In this document: one piece after another, positions 12,066 through 24,303 of the stretch
How the letters are laid out: every line of letters starts with the position of its first letter
Numbering within the stretch: the first letter of the stretch is position 1
Origin: Cranoglanis bouderius
Lineage: Eukaryota > Chordata > Actinopteri > Siluriformes > Cranoglanididae
Length of the DNA: 64,000 nt
Direction: 5' to 3'
Assembly (NCBI GenBank): GCA_023630585.1
Contig: CM042543.1
Coordinates: 16,855,760-16,919,759, forward strand
Position numbers and translations under genes: made by a program
Notes under the pieces: generated by a model
Told to the model about the DNA's origin: nothing
Seen by the model: the letters and a program-made list of their open reading frames with translations, nothing else
Database searches by the model: none

Positions 12066-12165
12066 CACTATCCAGGGTGTATTCCTGCCCAGTTTCTCAG
12101 AGTAGTCTCTGGATTTACCATGACCCTTACCAGGATAAAGTAATTACTGAGGATGAATGAATGGA
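12066..12165 (+). mobile_element. SINE 3' fragment
   Basis: Contains 'atccagggtgtattcctgcc' and ends 'accaggataaagtaattactg' plus 'aggatgaatgaatgg', matching the 3' half of the SINE copies at 34.8 and 42.9 kb. The tRNA-like head is missing, so this is a 5'-truncated copy, the usual outcome of reverse transcription primed at the 3' end. Confidence 0.7.
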
Positions 12166-12938
12166 ATGATGTGTAAGCCAAATTTTTAGGAAAAACAAAC
12201 TTCAGTGGATTTCCTACAAATGAAGTGGTAAGAAACTCTAAGACTGCTAACCCCACCTCCAGCTTTAACCCAAACCATTCAAAGCTAAGTTGGGGTGTAA
12301 ATGTTGATGGAATTATATGCAGAACAGAATATTGTAATATACTGTTATCCACTGCCAAATCTATTAATGAATACTATATAAGTTAGAATTAATATTATCT
12401 ACCACTGGCAGTATGATGTTAACTACTGGGCAGTAAATAAGTACTGCTTGCATGCATACAGAAAGGCAGAGAGTTTCACTGATGAAGATAATAAATGGCT
12501 CCCTCCCATGTTCCAACTTGCCATGGAAACTCACCACATTAACCAGCTACTTTGAAAGTTGAGTCGGACAGACAAGACGATGACATTCATCTTCTCCAAT
12601 TAAAACATAGCGTTTCATGTCATCTCCTCCTTCCCCTCCTCTGCGGCCTCACACACACTAATCCACGCATGGATTTGTTTTGCAGACGTAGTGAGACCAT
12701 ATATATGCAATAACCACCAGTTCCCCTTGAATGTAGATGACTAAACCAGCTTGAAATATTTGAGATGTTTGCATACTAATTAGAAATGGTTCTTTTTAGG
12801 ACACAACCATCAAAATGGTTGGTAAACTAGTAATACAACCTAATGTTTCTGTGTTGTATTAGCATCAAGTATGTAAATAGCAACAAATTGTCATGTTGCA
12901 TATGCCTGGTTGATTGGTTGATAGAAAATATACATCCC

Positions 12939-12942
<4 letters not shown>
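12166..12942. other. intergenic DNA, nothing specific seen
   Basis: No gene or clear repeat. 12580-12720 is a little richer in C and T than the surroundings. Confidence 0.45.

Positions 12943-13029
<87 letters not shown>
12943..13029 (+). repeat. (AG)n microsatellite
   Basis: About 43 AG units, with one AT interruption near its start. Confidence 0.95.
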
Positions 13030-13033
<4 letters not shown>

Positions 13034-16000
13034 TTCTTGTGTCTTTGTCAGTGGCTTTCACTGTAATATTTTCTCTGTGTGTGGTTAAGATATCTTAGGA
13101 AGGATCTAGACAGTGGCTAGTGCAAAACTCCCCATAATTTTCAGCAACTAGAGAATTAATCTTCTGCCTAGATGGCCATCTGTGTTTTATTTGAATGTGC
13201 TGTTCTCCATGCTGTGTCAGACATGGCTGCAATACTATTGAGCTGTACAGCATGGGATTTAACTGTCTCTCTCAAGTCAAGTTTTGGCTCTGGTTCTTAT
13301 GAGGTGATAATAAGACAATGACTTCTCTCAGATATATATCCCTGTGCTCCACCACTGTCCTGTCCATTGGCTTTAGAGATGGAATTTTATCATACTCTAA
13401 TATTTACAGAATGAAACAAGATCCATTTCTTAGGATATTGGGTCTTAAACGAATATTTATCCCTGTGTCACTAAACATCTATATAACATGCAGCATACTA
13501 CAATAAAGAAATATTAAAGAGAATAAATAATACAGTGTGGAATTTTCTAACCTTTTCCTAATGCTAGAGTTAACAGTGTCCATTTACTGAACTGATCTCA
13601 TTCAACATACTAAGTAAATATGTTAAATAAAGTTGTCTGTGAGCACCCATACAGAAGTAACCTGGATGCTAGGACCAACACAAATGCACATACACACAAA
13701 CTGAATAAAAAAAGAGACCTATCTACCAAAAGAGCAAAGCATAACAGAATAACTTAATGTTAAAAAATAATAGTAGTAGGCAGCAACTGAAGGGGCCCAA
13801 GCAGTTTTAAGCACTGTATAATATGGTGTGTTTTAAAAACACATAATTGCAGTTTTAAGTTTAATTATTAATTACATTATCTCAAACAACATCAATTTCT
13901 ATAACCCATTTTCAGATTTTTGTACCCTCTCAAAGCTACAAAATCAAATTCAACACCAAGAGGATAACCGTTTTCCAATATATATTCTTCCAAATATTGA
14001 ACCATAATAAAAATCATATGAATATTATAAACACAAAAAAAATACCTATATTTTAGGATGACGCTGCCACCCCTATGCTTCACCATGAGTATGATGTTCT
14101 TTGAGTGAACAAGTGAGTATGAGTATGGAGTGAACATTATAACTGGGCATGCACTTGTGCAACCAGTTCATTGTAAGGTTTTTTTTTTTCTTCTTCTGTT
14201 CCTGCCTAAAATCTATTGGTTTTTCACTTGAATTGTGATTGTTGCTGTATCACATTAAAGGTGGAAAAAGATCGGACATGTTTTATCTGGGTTTTGTATC
14301 TTACGGTAGCTAGTCTATACATCAGATTAAAAAAAACATGTCTAGTTGTTCATATGGTGATGCATTCTATAAGGAGATGTTTGTTTAGAATTTATGGAAG
14401 GAGTCTCCAGTGTCAGTGCTTTGTAACAGTCAGAGGCAAAGCAGTAATTTTAAGTTTTCTGACCTGGGAAAAACTTCAGATCAGAGGGCTCTTTTGTGAT
14501 TTTTCAGTAACATGACAAGCTAGAAAAAAAGAAACAGGCTGGTGAGGGAACACCTGTTTATACCTGTTATAATGTAAGTGATAACAGGAACTAACATTTT
14601 TGCAGACATACCACAACATTAACATGAGATTCATGATATTTGTTCATATTTGTTTATATCTTATTCTCCATATAATCTTCCTTTTTTTTTTTTTTTAAGA
14701 TTAGTTAATATTTTGTTGCCATGGAGGTAGTGTCTAATAGTGATGTTGGATTGTTTGATCACAAAATACAGCCACTGTTTTTTATTTTTATTTTGCTGTA
14801 ATAATTTTTCTCTTGGAAATACAACATGGACTTATATTGACTTAATTATGTTGAAGGAATACTTGTGTTTTTAAGGTTTATATATTTCTTAGTATTAGAT
14901 TTAATTGTATGTAAAAAGTCACTAAAAGGCACTTATTACAGTTTTTCACAAATGTTTACACATTATTGTTATACACTGGTGTACATTTCTCAATAACAAT
15001 AAAAGTCATGGGAGAGACAAATCTCCTTTTGTAAAACACTTCATAAAGTGCTCCACCTACGCTCAGATTTCATGATAACCTCTGAGTAAATATCTTGGGG
15101 AAAATAAAACATAAAACATTTGCAAATCAAAGAATGAAAACTGTGCACAAAGGCAAACTCTCAAAAGGGTTTCTCTACCCACCCTAATCTCTACATAAAG
15201 AGACAAATGAAGCCAAACTTGTTGTTCGTTTATTTCTATAGACAATATAATGCAAAATGGAAGAGACAACCCTAAATATCTAGACTTATGGAGAAAAGAC
15301 ACATAATTGTTTAATGTAGGAAATGAATGCAAGTTTCAACCAATTAGCTTTTAAACAGGACAACTGGACATCAATGCACACATGATGTACACATTACTGA
15401 AGGTTGCTAACTGAGAATGTTGGTGGAAGCAGAATAAGCTAAAGGAGAGTATATTTATAGAGTTATTTAGAGATGGAGAAAGTTAGATGATGAGAAAGAG
15501 TAGGAGGAAACTTTCTTTCAAAAAGACAGCCTCAAACAACCTCAAATGAAATTCAGGTTACACTAGTTGACCATCTTATCAGCTGTGATTTGATCAGCAG
15601 CAACATTGTTTGAGAACACAACCTTCTCTGTCTGTATAGAAATGATCTTTTCTTTATAAATTGATTAATTTCTTCTTTTTTTTTCGCTCCTCCATATGTT
15701 CAAGTTTATGCCAATTTCATTCATTCATTCATTCATTCATTGCACATATGTTGTGTATTTTAACAATTACTTGCAAAAACTAAAAGTACAAATCTAAGAA
15801 ATACACTAGTAAATAAATCATTACATTTATAGTTCATTGTAGAAATTCATGTGAAAAATGTGATTGGCTTTTGGGTGTGAACACATTTTATTTTGAGGAG
15901 AGTGTTCATGGTTTTGGAGGCAGCATTTGCTTGTAATATAAATGTGCTGGAGCAATTGAGAGCTGAAATGTGTCCAATGGTTAAATTGATATTTAGGAAG

Positions 16001-16833
16001 TTGGAGAGCTTTACTTCTTTCAGCGGGTGCCAAGAATGTGGGAAAAGTACTGTTCACGTTATGTGTTATTCTATGGAGGTCTCAACACTGATATGGCGGA
16101 AATGTGATTAAAACACACACAAAAGAAGTTTTTGATGAATCTTTTTCTGTTTTAAGGGATTAATTTAACTACATAAAAAACATGTTCTCATTCCTTTTTG
16201 CCAAATAAATTATATAGCAAAAAGCCTCTTTTAAGATATGAATGACTCTTTTCAGAGACAGTTAATATTTGTTTGACCATTCATATCTGATTCGACTTTT
16301 AACTTTGAATTGAGTCATATGATCAGCAAGTTTAATCTACACTACTGTCTTGCTTGATAAGTAGCTAGTTTATAAGTGTGTCTGTTCACATGAAATCTGC
16401 CTTCTGTAAGAAGACATATTTGATTTAGCTATCGAGCTCAGTGGTGAAACTCGTTGCAAGCCATGCAAACTAGGCTAGCGGTCTAGCTAACTAGCTACAT
16501 ATGTGACAAAATGCTTACTGGATAACATCATAGCAGGAAAAACATAAATAATGTAGCCTAGTCAATGGTTAAGGCATCATTAACCTAATGTATGTAGAAG
16601 GTTGAATAAGCAGATATGAATCCAAGAAAACCATGTTCAAGGAATGCATTTTGTGTCGAAGCAATGAAAACATTTTTGGTTTGGTACATATGGTGCAATT
16701 GTTTTAAGAATTTTGATTTTAAAAAATGAATGTGGGGAAAAAAGACTGTAGTTGTAAAACAAATTGTAGTTAGCATTATCTATTAATCACTACTTAGAAA
16801 TTTTTTAAATATGATTTAATGTGTCTCCATGAT
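13030..16833. other. intergenic DNA, nothing specific seen
   Basis: AT-rich sequence with a short (ATTC)n tract near 15717-15740 and T runs near 14178 and 14682. No credible gene. Confidence 0.5.
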
Positions 16834-17073
16834 TGCCTGAGGGATATTAAAAGTTGGATGGAAATTACCTTCCTTCAGCTAAATGAGAGCAAGACACAAG
16901 TTATTGTGTTTGGGCACTCTAGTTCCTAAAAACAGCTTGGTAAGAATTGTGCCCCCTGTCTGTAAATATACATAACTATATAAACATCTTGGAGTCATCT
17001 TTGATTCTGGCTTATAATTTTATGAACAAATGAATTCTGTTGTCCATGCATGCTTTTTCCAACTTTGAACCAT

Positions 17074-17381
17074 TGTCAGGGATTTGTAGAGGTGACGGAT
17101 GCGAGTGCAGATTTTATTTATACAAAGTGCAAACACAACAAATAGAAATGTGAAAATAAGAACCATTAACCTGAACAGACGATGCATGGCAAAAACATGC
17201 AAACTGTGAGCGAGACTGTGAAAAAAAAATAGGACGCTTGACAATAAGATGCTGAAACACAGGAACTTATATATTGATGCTATTCAAGGTGAAATGAGAC
17301 ACAGATGAGAGTGATTGAAAATGTGACATGCTGGGGCTGATGGGAAGCGTAGTTCTGTGCCCTTTTGGCGCTATCATGACA
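17074..17381 (-). repeat. LTR copy 1
   Basis: 308-bp terminal direct repeat of the element inserted in the LINE. It differs from copy 2 by scattered substitutions and small indels (about 9 bp shorter), so the insertion is not recent. Confidence 0.85.
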
Positions 17382-17394
17382 GACGTACATGGGG

Positions 17395-17665
17395 GGGGTG
17401 TAAGCGATATCCTCAGCAGAGCAAGGAGGCACAGCAACGTCCTCAGCAGACCAAGGAGGCGGAGCGATGTCTTCAGTGGAGCAGGAAGGTGGAGTGGAAT
17501 CCGAAGTACAGCTGGGTGGCATAGTGACATCCGGGGCGGAGCAGGGAGATGGAGTGACGCCCATGCCGTGGCTGTGAGCCGTAATGGTGGAGCATCCTCA
17601 GCAGAGCAAGGAGGAGGAGCAGTGTCCTCCGCAGAGCAAGGAGGCAGAATGATGTCCAAAGTGGG
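17395..17665 (-). repeat. degenerate tandem repeat inside the LTR element
   Basis: Repeated variants of 'tcctcagcagagcaaggaggc' spaced about 36-39 bp. On the minus strand they read as proline/cysteine-rich units such as PPPCSAED. The units are diverged from each other. Confidence 0.7.
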
Positions 17666-17871
17666 GCAGGGAGGGTGAGAGATGGTTCAAGTTAGGTCAA
17701 GAACCCCCTCCTCAAAAAGTTTCTTTAAGGGGTGTGTGGCGTCGAGCCAGTCCCGAGTGGCTCTGACCCAACCTCCCCTCCCTTGCTGCTCCCACAGCAG
17801 GTGGTTCCTGGGAAGGACAGCTTCTGGGTGGTGAAAAAATAAGCTGCATCCATGTTCTTGGTCAAGTTTTA

Positions 17872-18188
17872 TGTCAGGGATTTGAAGAGGCGGCGGATAC
17901 AAGTGCAGATTTTATTTATACAAAGTGCAAACACAACAACTGTAAATGTGAAAACAAGAACCATAAACCCAAACAGAAAACATGCATACTATGAGCGAGG
18001 CTGTGGCATACAACAACACACAAACAAGACAACAACAAAAGCTTGAAATATGACGCTGAAACACAGGAACTGTATATACTGGTGCTAATAAAGGTGAAAG
18101 GAGACACAGGTGAGAATGACTGAAAACATGTGATGTACTGGGGCTGATGGGAAGTGTAGTTCAGTGCCCCTTTGGCACTATCATGACA
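17872..18188 (-). repeat. LTR copy 2
   Basis: 317-bp partner of copy 1 with the same TGTCAGGG start and CATGACA end, followed by the ACCAT target duplication. Confidence 0.85.
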
Positions 18189-18434
18189 ACCATTCACAAG
18201 TCAAAATCGTTCCTCACATTTAAGGATTTGGAGATTGTCATCCATGCCTTCATTTCATCCCATCATCACTATTGTAATTCTCTTTACTCAGGGGTCAGTC
18301 AGTCATCTCTCTCGCACCTTCAACTGGTTTAAAACTAGAAAAAAGAGCCAGTATAACTCCTGTACTTGTATCTCTTCACTGGTTACCAGTTAGGTTTGGA
18401 ATTGATTTTAAGGGTTTACTGTTTCTTTTTAAGA

Positions 18435-18435
<1 letters not shown>

Positions 18436-18503
<68 letters not shown>
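18436..18503 (+). repeat. (ATT)n microsatellite in LINE 3' UTR
   Basis: About 22 ATT units lying inside the LINE 3' untranslated part, after 'tttctttttaagaca'. Confidence 0.93.
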
Positions 18504-18658
18504 CTTTTTATCAGTTTAATTTCTAAAGATTATTTTGTTAACTTGTGTAGTTTTATTTGTGCTTCTGTACAGCACGTTGGTGAACATTTGTTGTTTTTAA
18601 ATGTGCTTTACAAATAAACTTGACATGACTTTTTTCTTTATTTTATCAGGAGATATCT

Positions 18659-18659
<1 letters not shown>

Positions 18660-18751
<92 letters not shown>
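18660..18751 (+). repeat. (TA)n microsatellite
   Basis: About 46 TA units directly after the LINE end; self-complementary and able to extrude as a cruciform. Confidence 0.95.
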
Positions 18752-18756
<5 letters not shown>

Positions 18757-18836
18757 AACCCTCAATTGCTCAGATGTATAAACTGAATTAAATGTAAGTC
18801 GCTCTGGATAAGGGCGTCTGCCAAATGCCATAAATG
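18752..18836 (+). mobile_element. SINE 3' tail fragment
   Basis: 'cccttaaccctcaattgctc' followed by 'gtaagtcgctctggataagg' and 'gcgtctgccaaatgcc' is the tail shared by a large group of fish SINEs that use L2-type LINE machinery. The 5' part is replaced by the TA array on the left. It is the complement of the head-only SINE at 47.7 kb. Confidence 0.75.
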
Positions 18837-18890
18837 TGTATATATATGTAATATATATGTATATATATACTGTAATATACTGTGTATATG

Positions 18891-18894
<4 letters not shown>

Positions 18895-18987
<93 letters not shown>
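18895..18987 (+). repeat. (TA)n microsatellite
   Basis: Second TA array of about 46 units, 140 bp after the first, with TATG/TATAC variants between them. Confidence 0.95.
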
Positions 18988-18989
<2 letters not shown>

Positions 18990-21900
18990 CCATTTTGCTC
19001 TCTGAATGATTCATCAAAGTCAGAGGTACAAATTCCTTCATAATATATTAATCAAATATAATCCTGACTGTGCTTAAGCAGCGCACAACCTAGAGTTTAA
19101 AACAACTTTTTAGATTACTACACAGTGATTTGTCACACACATATCCTGGTTTGACAGAGGTGAGGTGTACATATCTGTTTCCTCTGACACACACCATGAC
19201 ACAAAACAGAATGAGCTGTAAGAAGAACATTCTCACCAGGAGGTGCGAGACAGACAAAAACAGTTATCATTAATCATTCTGTTGACAGTCCATCATTCAT
19301 CTTTCCTTCCAGTTTAGCAAAGGTCAGTTGTTTTATGCTTCAGGCAATGTTGAATCCACAAGTACAGTAGATAAATATATCACAACATATTGTTTTTACA
19401 AATATGCTTCATCATCATCATATAATAATCATATCATATTGTATCGTATTGTATCGAATTGTATCATATCATATCAGTCTGACCCTCCTGTATACGTTTA
19501 AACATTGGTCTGTCAAACAGTCTATCCCCTAGGCTTGTACAAAGATGTCTTTTTGGGTCTTGAAATGGGGTAAGTGTGGTCAGCTGCAGAGAAGCTCTCA
19601 GGTCATCTTATCCACCCAACTTACTTAGTTCAATCTTCCTCTCCATCTCACCACTTCTGTCCTACTACTACTTCAACCTAATCATTTGTCATGTATCACG
19701 ATGCAAACTGAAAGACAAGGTTAAGCAAGGGGATGGAAACACAGTTTTATGATGTATTTAAGTTTAGGCTTTAGTGGTGTCACTTGAATTTCCACTGTGC
19801 AGAAAAATGGTTCACAGTTCCAGACAGTGTAGGGGCTTTACTTACATCATTATTTTAAGTGTACATACTGTATATAATTTCTTAAATGTCAAAAAACCTT
19901 TCCAGGAACCTACATTCTTCGAAAAACTTTTGGATAATTAATGGTTCTTAGCATCCAAAAAGGTTGTATTTGGAATCCATTTGGAGGGGGAAACATTCTG
20001 TAAGAGGCTTCTACGTAGAACATTTAAGGGTTCCTCCAAATGGATAAAAAAAAAAGTTACACGGAAAGGCAAATTTTTTTAAATTGTAAAATTATCTGTA
20101 CACATTATAGTTTTGCTAATCTGTTGTAACACTAGTCCAAAGCAGTCTGCATTGTGTTTTAAACCTTGTGTGAATCTTTATATCTGTGACTTAGGTATCT
20201 CAGCCAAATTTTTTAATTAAAATTTTCTAATATTCAACTTAATTGAAACAAACCACTTTCCATAATATTCCAGTTTCACTTCCAGGCTATTTTCAGTGCA
20301 GTAACACTGAATCTTTATACACGTTATTTTTAGGAAAATCCAGAACCTGATCATTTACCCATGTCATTAATGACTTTTTCTTCAAAGTAGAGTGGCTTGC
20401 TTGAGAAGCTCATTTGCTTCTTGATGGTAATGGGGATGTAATATGATCCAAGAGCAAACACTTTTATTTAAATGGATGCTCACCATTGCTGGGGCCAAAC
20501 CTTGCCTTTGTTTGAACAATCACCTGATCAGTCTATGCAAACAAGACCTGGAACATCCTCTTTGGCTGGCCTTTCTCTGCTGATCAAGATCTGCACTGTG
20601 GTTTGTCTGAACTGCTGCTTATTCTTCCCTTCAGTATTTTCAGCTGTCTAGTTTTAACCAGCATTGTAAATAGTGTCACCTCACTATCTCCTCATTTAAT
20701 ACTTCACAGGATAGTTTTATAGCATTCTCCATCTCACACACAACCACGAGTCAAGTCTCTAACAAAGACTGAGTCAGGGATTTTTTGAAATAGGAAAATC
20801 AGTCCAATTTTTAATCCTATATATATTTGTGCATATGTGACAATATGAATTCAGTGATTTCCAATGGTGGTTTTCATGGTTAGGGAAAACCAACTTAAAA
20901 CCATCAATTTTATGGGAAAGACAGTGACCAGCCATATTCCTAGCCACTCTTTATCTTTGGCTTACAAATGTTGCTTCATTCTCTTTTTTTTTCCAGGTGA
21001 ACAAAAGCTATATGTCAGAGAGAATGAGGAAGTGCTTTTAAGCTCCTCTTGTGCTCTGTGACTCAGATGTCTGTTTTTGGTCTCACAAGGTACTATCAGT
21101 TTCCGGCCAACAAGGTTTCCTGGTCCTCAGAGTAAATTCTAAGGCACCGGACTTCAGACGGCCCTCCACCTCTTTTTACTGCCCCCAAGAACCAAAGCAA
21201 ACAAACAGTAGGGAATTGATGCTGTTTGTTGGTCCAGAGTGTCAACAGGTGACTCCTCCAATTTTACACACCCATGGTGCCATTATAGCCCACCTGCAAA
21301 AGTGTGCACCATGATGAGGGAATGCAAAATAGATTCAAAATAACTAGACATAATTTAAGTCTAGCATGAAACAAAATTACACTTGACACTGAATGTATCC
21401 ATTAATGTCCAGGACTATGTTTATTCTTTGCACTGATATATTTAATCATTTCATAGAAAATCATGGGATTTTACATAATTGCCTTAAATGTTGTTTGTGA
21501 GACTTACTAAAATATTCTCATAAAGAAAGCTGTAATGATGACACTAGCTCCAACTAAGGCTTGCACCTCTCTCCACACCTTCCTCCCCCCACCACTAAAA
21601 GTGTCCTCTCTACTTTCATCATATGGAAATAATAGAGAGGTCAAGTAAATACCCCTTCTTGTGGGTGTTGATGGGAGGGGATAAAGGAAGATGGATGTCT
21701 CTGGTGTCCACATTGCAGGTGCTTGCTTTTAGGGCTCAATGTTGTCTGCAAGCAGTTTCTCATTAGGAGCTGGAGAGCAGGACAGCCTTCAAGTCTCCTG
21801 CATACATACATTGTGCTTTGGACTGTGTAATTTAGGAGCCTAATTTTAGGAGGAGGCAAATCAGATTTTATTCAAAGCAGATCTGAGTCAAATGGAGATT

Positions 21901-24215
21901 CACCGCACTGTGGCCAGACTTCAAAACCAGCTCATTACTCGCTCTTTTTCATGTCCAGAGTGCTGCAAATCTTTTTCCTTCAGAAAAGAGGCAAAAAGAT
22001 TAGTCATTTGAAGTCTTCCTGTTGAGTTATCCTTGCCACACACTGACTGATACAGGAATACTGAAAGGTTTGAATTTACAAAGCGATCATTATATAGCAC
22101 ATGGCAAGGTTCTGAAAAAAGTTTTAAAAGCTGTAGTGTGATTTAAATAGAGATACATACTGTAGATGCAACAACTTTCTCTGAAGATGTTTACGTTGCT
22201 AAAACATACACGTGTATTTTACTTATCATGGGTTGCTAAAAAAATGAAAGTGGCTTATATGATTAGCAAAACAGTTTGAATACCTATTTATCATATCATT
22301 GCAGCTCATAGAGATACACAAGGAAACAAACAGAACTTTAGCATAGAAGTATTATTGCTGTCTACTTTCTAGCTGGATGACAGAAAGCTTGATAAAACAC
22401 ATTGAAATAATTTTTTTAATGTTACAAAATCTACTTTTGTAATTTAGTATACATTATATGGAAATAAAGTAAAAAATTAGCAAGAGTTGTGCAAGAAAAA
22501 GTAGATGCTATATAATGCATGGACAATGTCAGTCAGGGTAAACTGTCAAGGCTTGGGAAGAATATCAGTTGTAGCGTGACTATGCAGCAAGTTAAAATTC
22601 TTTACAACTTTAAAGGGAATGTCAGAAGTGAACATGAACAGAACTTGTCATGACATCTTTCCTATACTGAGTTGTTTACTGCTTGTGAAAGTGAGTAGAC
22701 TAGGATGCAATGCAGCTACAAAGAGCAATGTTCTGGTTCTAGATTGATACACAATTCCCCATAAAACATCTGTAAAGAATTAAGGCCTTACTGTTAAAAT
22801 TCAAATGGAAAACCTTGGCTCTGGGGTCAGGAAGAAACAAGTACTAAGTCACAGGGATCTTCCTTAAAGTGGTATTTCATCCTAAAACAACAGCAGGCTC
22901 AGTGAATAGAGCTCCAGGCAAAAATGTATATGGTGTTTTTATTTGACCGGACTCGCTCAATAAAATTATTATCACTGTCTGCACTTCAAGAAATACAAGG
23001 AAAAACACAAGGACAACAATTTTATTTAAAGGGAAGGAAGTTCTCAGAAGCTTTCACTTGGACCATTGTAATATATTACAGCCTTATTCAAAATACAATC
23101 AATCTGTTACAGTTTAGCCTCAGCAGTTATCATATTATTTAGTGTAAGTATAAAGTACATATGCAAACAGAACATAGTAACAACTGGATAAACAGTTATT
23201 TTGAATTTACATTTCGATTCAGACTGATATAGTCCAAAGAAATAATTATATTAATTAAAGATCCAGCAATCATACCAATCCACAAAATTTGATCCACAAA
23301 ATCAATTAATTGCTGCAACACAGTAGCTACATATATCCAAAATACAACTGAGATGAGGTTTAATCATCATGAGGAATACATTTTCAATGTCTGATCTTAA
23401 AATCACGGTGTGTGGCAGGCAGAAAAGTCAGATAACGAGGCCTTTCCACTTGACATCTAACAAATAAACTGAGAACGCTTATTGGCCACATTCTGATCTT
23501 TTGTTGTGCTGAGATGACAGGAACACATCTTGTTTAGATATGTTGCTTCTTGTATTTTATAAAAAATTAAAGTGACACTGAGTTGCAGCATATACCTTAG
23601 TATGTAATCCTCAATGGCATAAGGTAGATAGGAGTATTTGCCATATTACAGCCCCTGAAAAACCCTTTTGCACTCCTCTCTCCTTCATCCAAGATAAAGA
23701 TCTTTAATGAATGGTTTTGAGCAGTGGGGATTTTTGACTGATAGTGATCATATCAAAGAGAGTAGGGTTCAGTTCTTGAAAACCAATCAGGGCATTCCAT
23801 CTTAACCATCTGGACGTCTTCCATAATGCCACACACTCACTGATTATTCATGTAATGGACCTACACCAAAATCAGACTTGGCACCACCCAAGCATTCTTG
23901 ACCCCCCCCACCCACCCCCACCCCAAATCCCCCCACACCCCCCCTTACTATGTGAGTGAGATGGCCTGTTCCTGGGCTGTTCTTTTGCATTCTCTGCGTT
24001 CTGATCTCAGGTGGAGATAGAAAAAGTTGTACGTGAATGTGCGATTGTATGCATGTATGAATGCTTGTAGATTTTGTGTGTGTGAGCATGTTTGAGTGTG
24101 TTGAGTGTGTGCATGTGTGGACCACAAAAAAACAGGGCAAATAAGTGCACTGGCTCCTGGAGTTAAACCCTTTGTCCGCATTCCCTCCTCTGCTGGAGCA
24201 GCTTATCATCTACAT

Positions 24216-24216
<1 letters not shown>
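18988..24216. other. intergenic DNA
   Basis: No credible gene. 19877-20075 has paired words ('ggttcttagcatccaaaaagg', 'gggttcctccaaatgg') suggestive of a decayed short DNA element. 19400-19480 has ATC/ATTGTATC-like short tandem motifs. 20370-20600 and 21070-21320 are higher-complexity stretches that may be conserved. 23900-23945 is a C-rich run. Confidence 0.45.
23905..23943 (-). other. C-rich tract, potential G-quadruplex on minus strand
   Basis: CCCCCCCA, CCCACCCCCACCCC and CCCCCCACACCCCCCC in 40 bp. The complementary strand has more than four G tracts with short loops. Structure is a prediction. Confidence 0.5.

Positions 24217-24301
<85 letters not shown>
24217..24301 (+). repeat. (CA)n microsatellite
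   Basis: About 42 perfect CA units. Confidence 0.96.

Positions 24302-24303
<2 letters not shown>

Larger units (their letters stand above)
17074..18188 (-). mobile_element. non-autonomous LTR retroelement (TRIM-like)
   Basis: Two direct repeats, 17074-17381 (308 bp) and 17872-18188 (317 bp), both begin TGTCAGGGATTTG and end ATCATGACA (TG...CA ends). They flank about 490 bp of internal DNA. The whole is bounded by the 5-bp target duplication ACCAT (17069-17073 and 18189-18193). The internal part has no gag-pol domains; a Met-Asp-Ala-start frame on the minus strand and a Pro/Cys-rich degenerate tandem repeat suggest transcription on the minus strand. No convincing primer-binding site or polypurine tract is visible. 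Too small (1,115 bp) to be autonomous, so it presumably moved with enzymes from another element. Confidence 0.85.
16834..18630 (+). mobile_element. CR1/L2/Rex-type LINE 3' end, split by an LTR element
   Basis: The left part (16834-17073) translates in pieces to CLRDIKSWMEITFLQLNES, KTQVIVFGHS and, after a frame change, LGVIFDSG: reverse-transcriptase C-terminal motifs of this LINE clade. The right part (18194-18630) resumes with FLTFKDLEIVIHAFISS, YCNSLYSGVSQSSLSHLQL and SLHWLPVRFGIDFK, then a 3' UTR containing an ATT array and ending 'aaataaacttgacatgac'. Stops and frameshifts show that it is dead. The gap between the parts is exactly the LTR element at 17074-18188. The exact clade needs a library search. 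Confidence 0.82.

Noticed and set aside
17687..17902. 71-codon minus-strand frame as a retroviral-type gag gene
   Set aside because: Short, no recognisable gag motif; lies inside the non-autonomous LTR element and is at most a relic.
18646..19041. 131-codon minus-strand frame
   Set aside because: Ile-Tyr repeats from two TA arrays.
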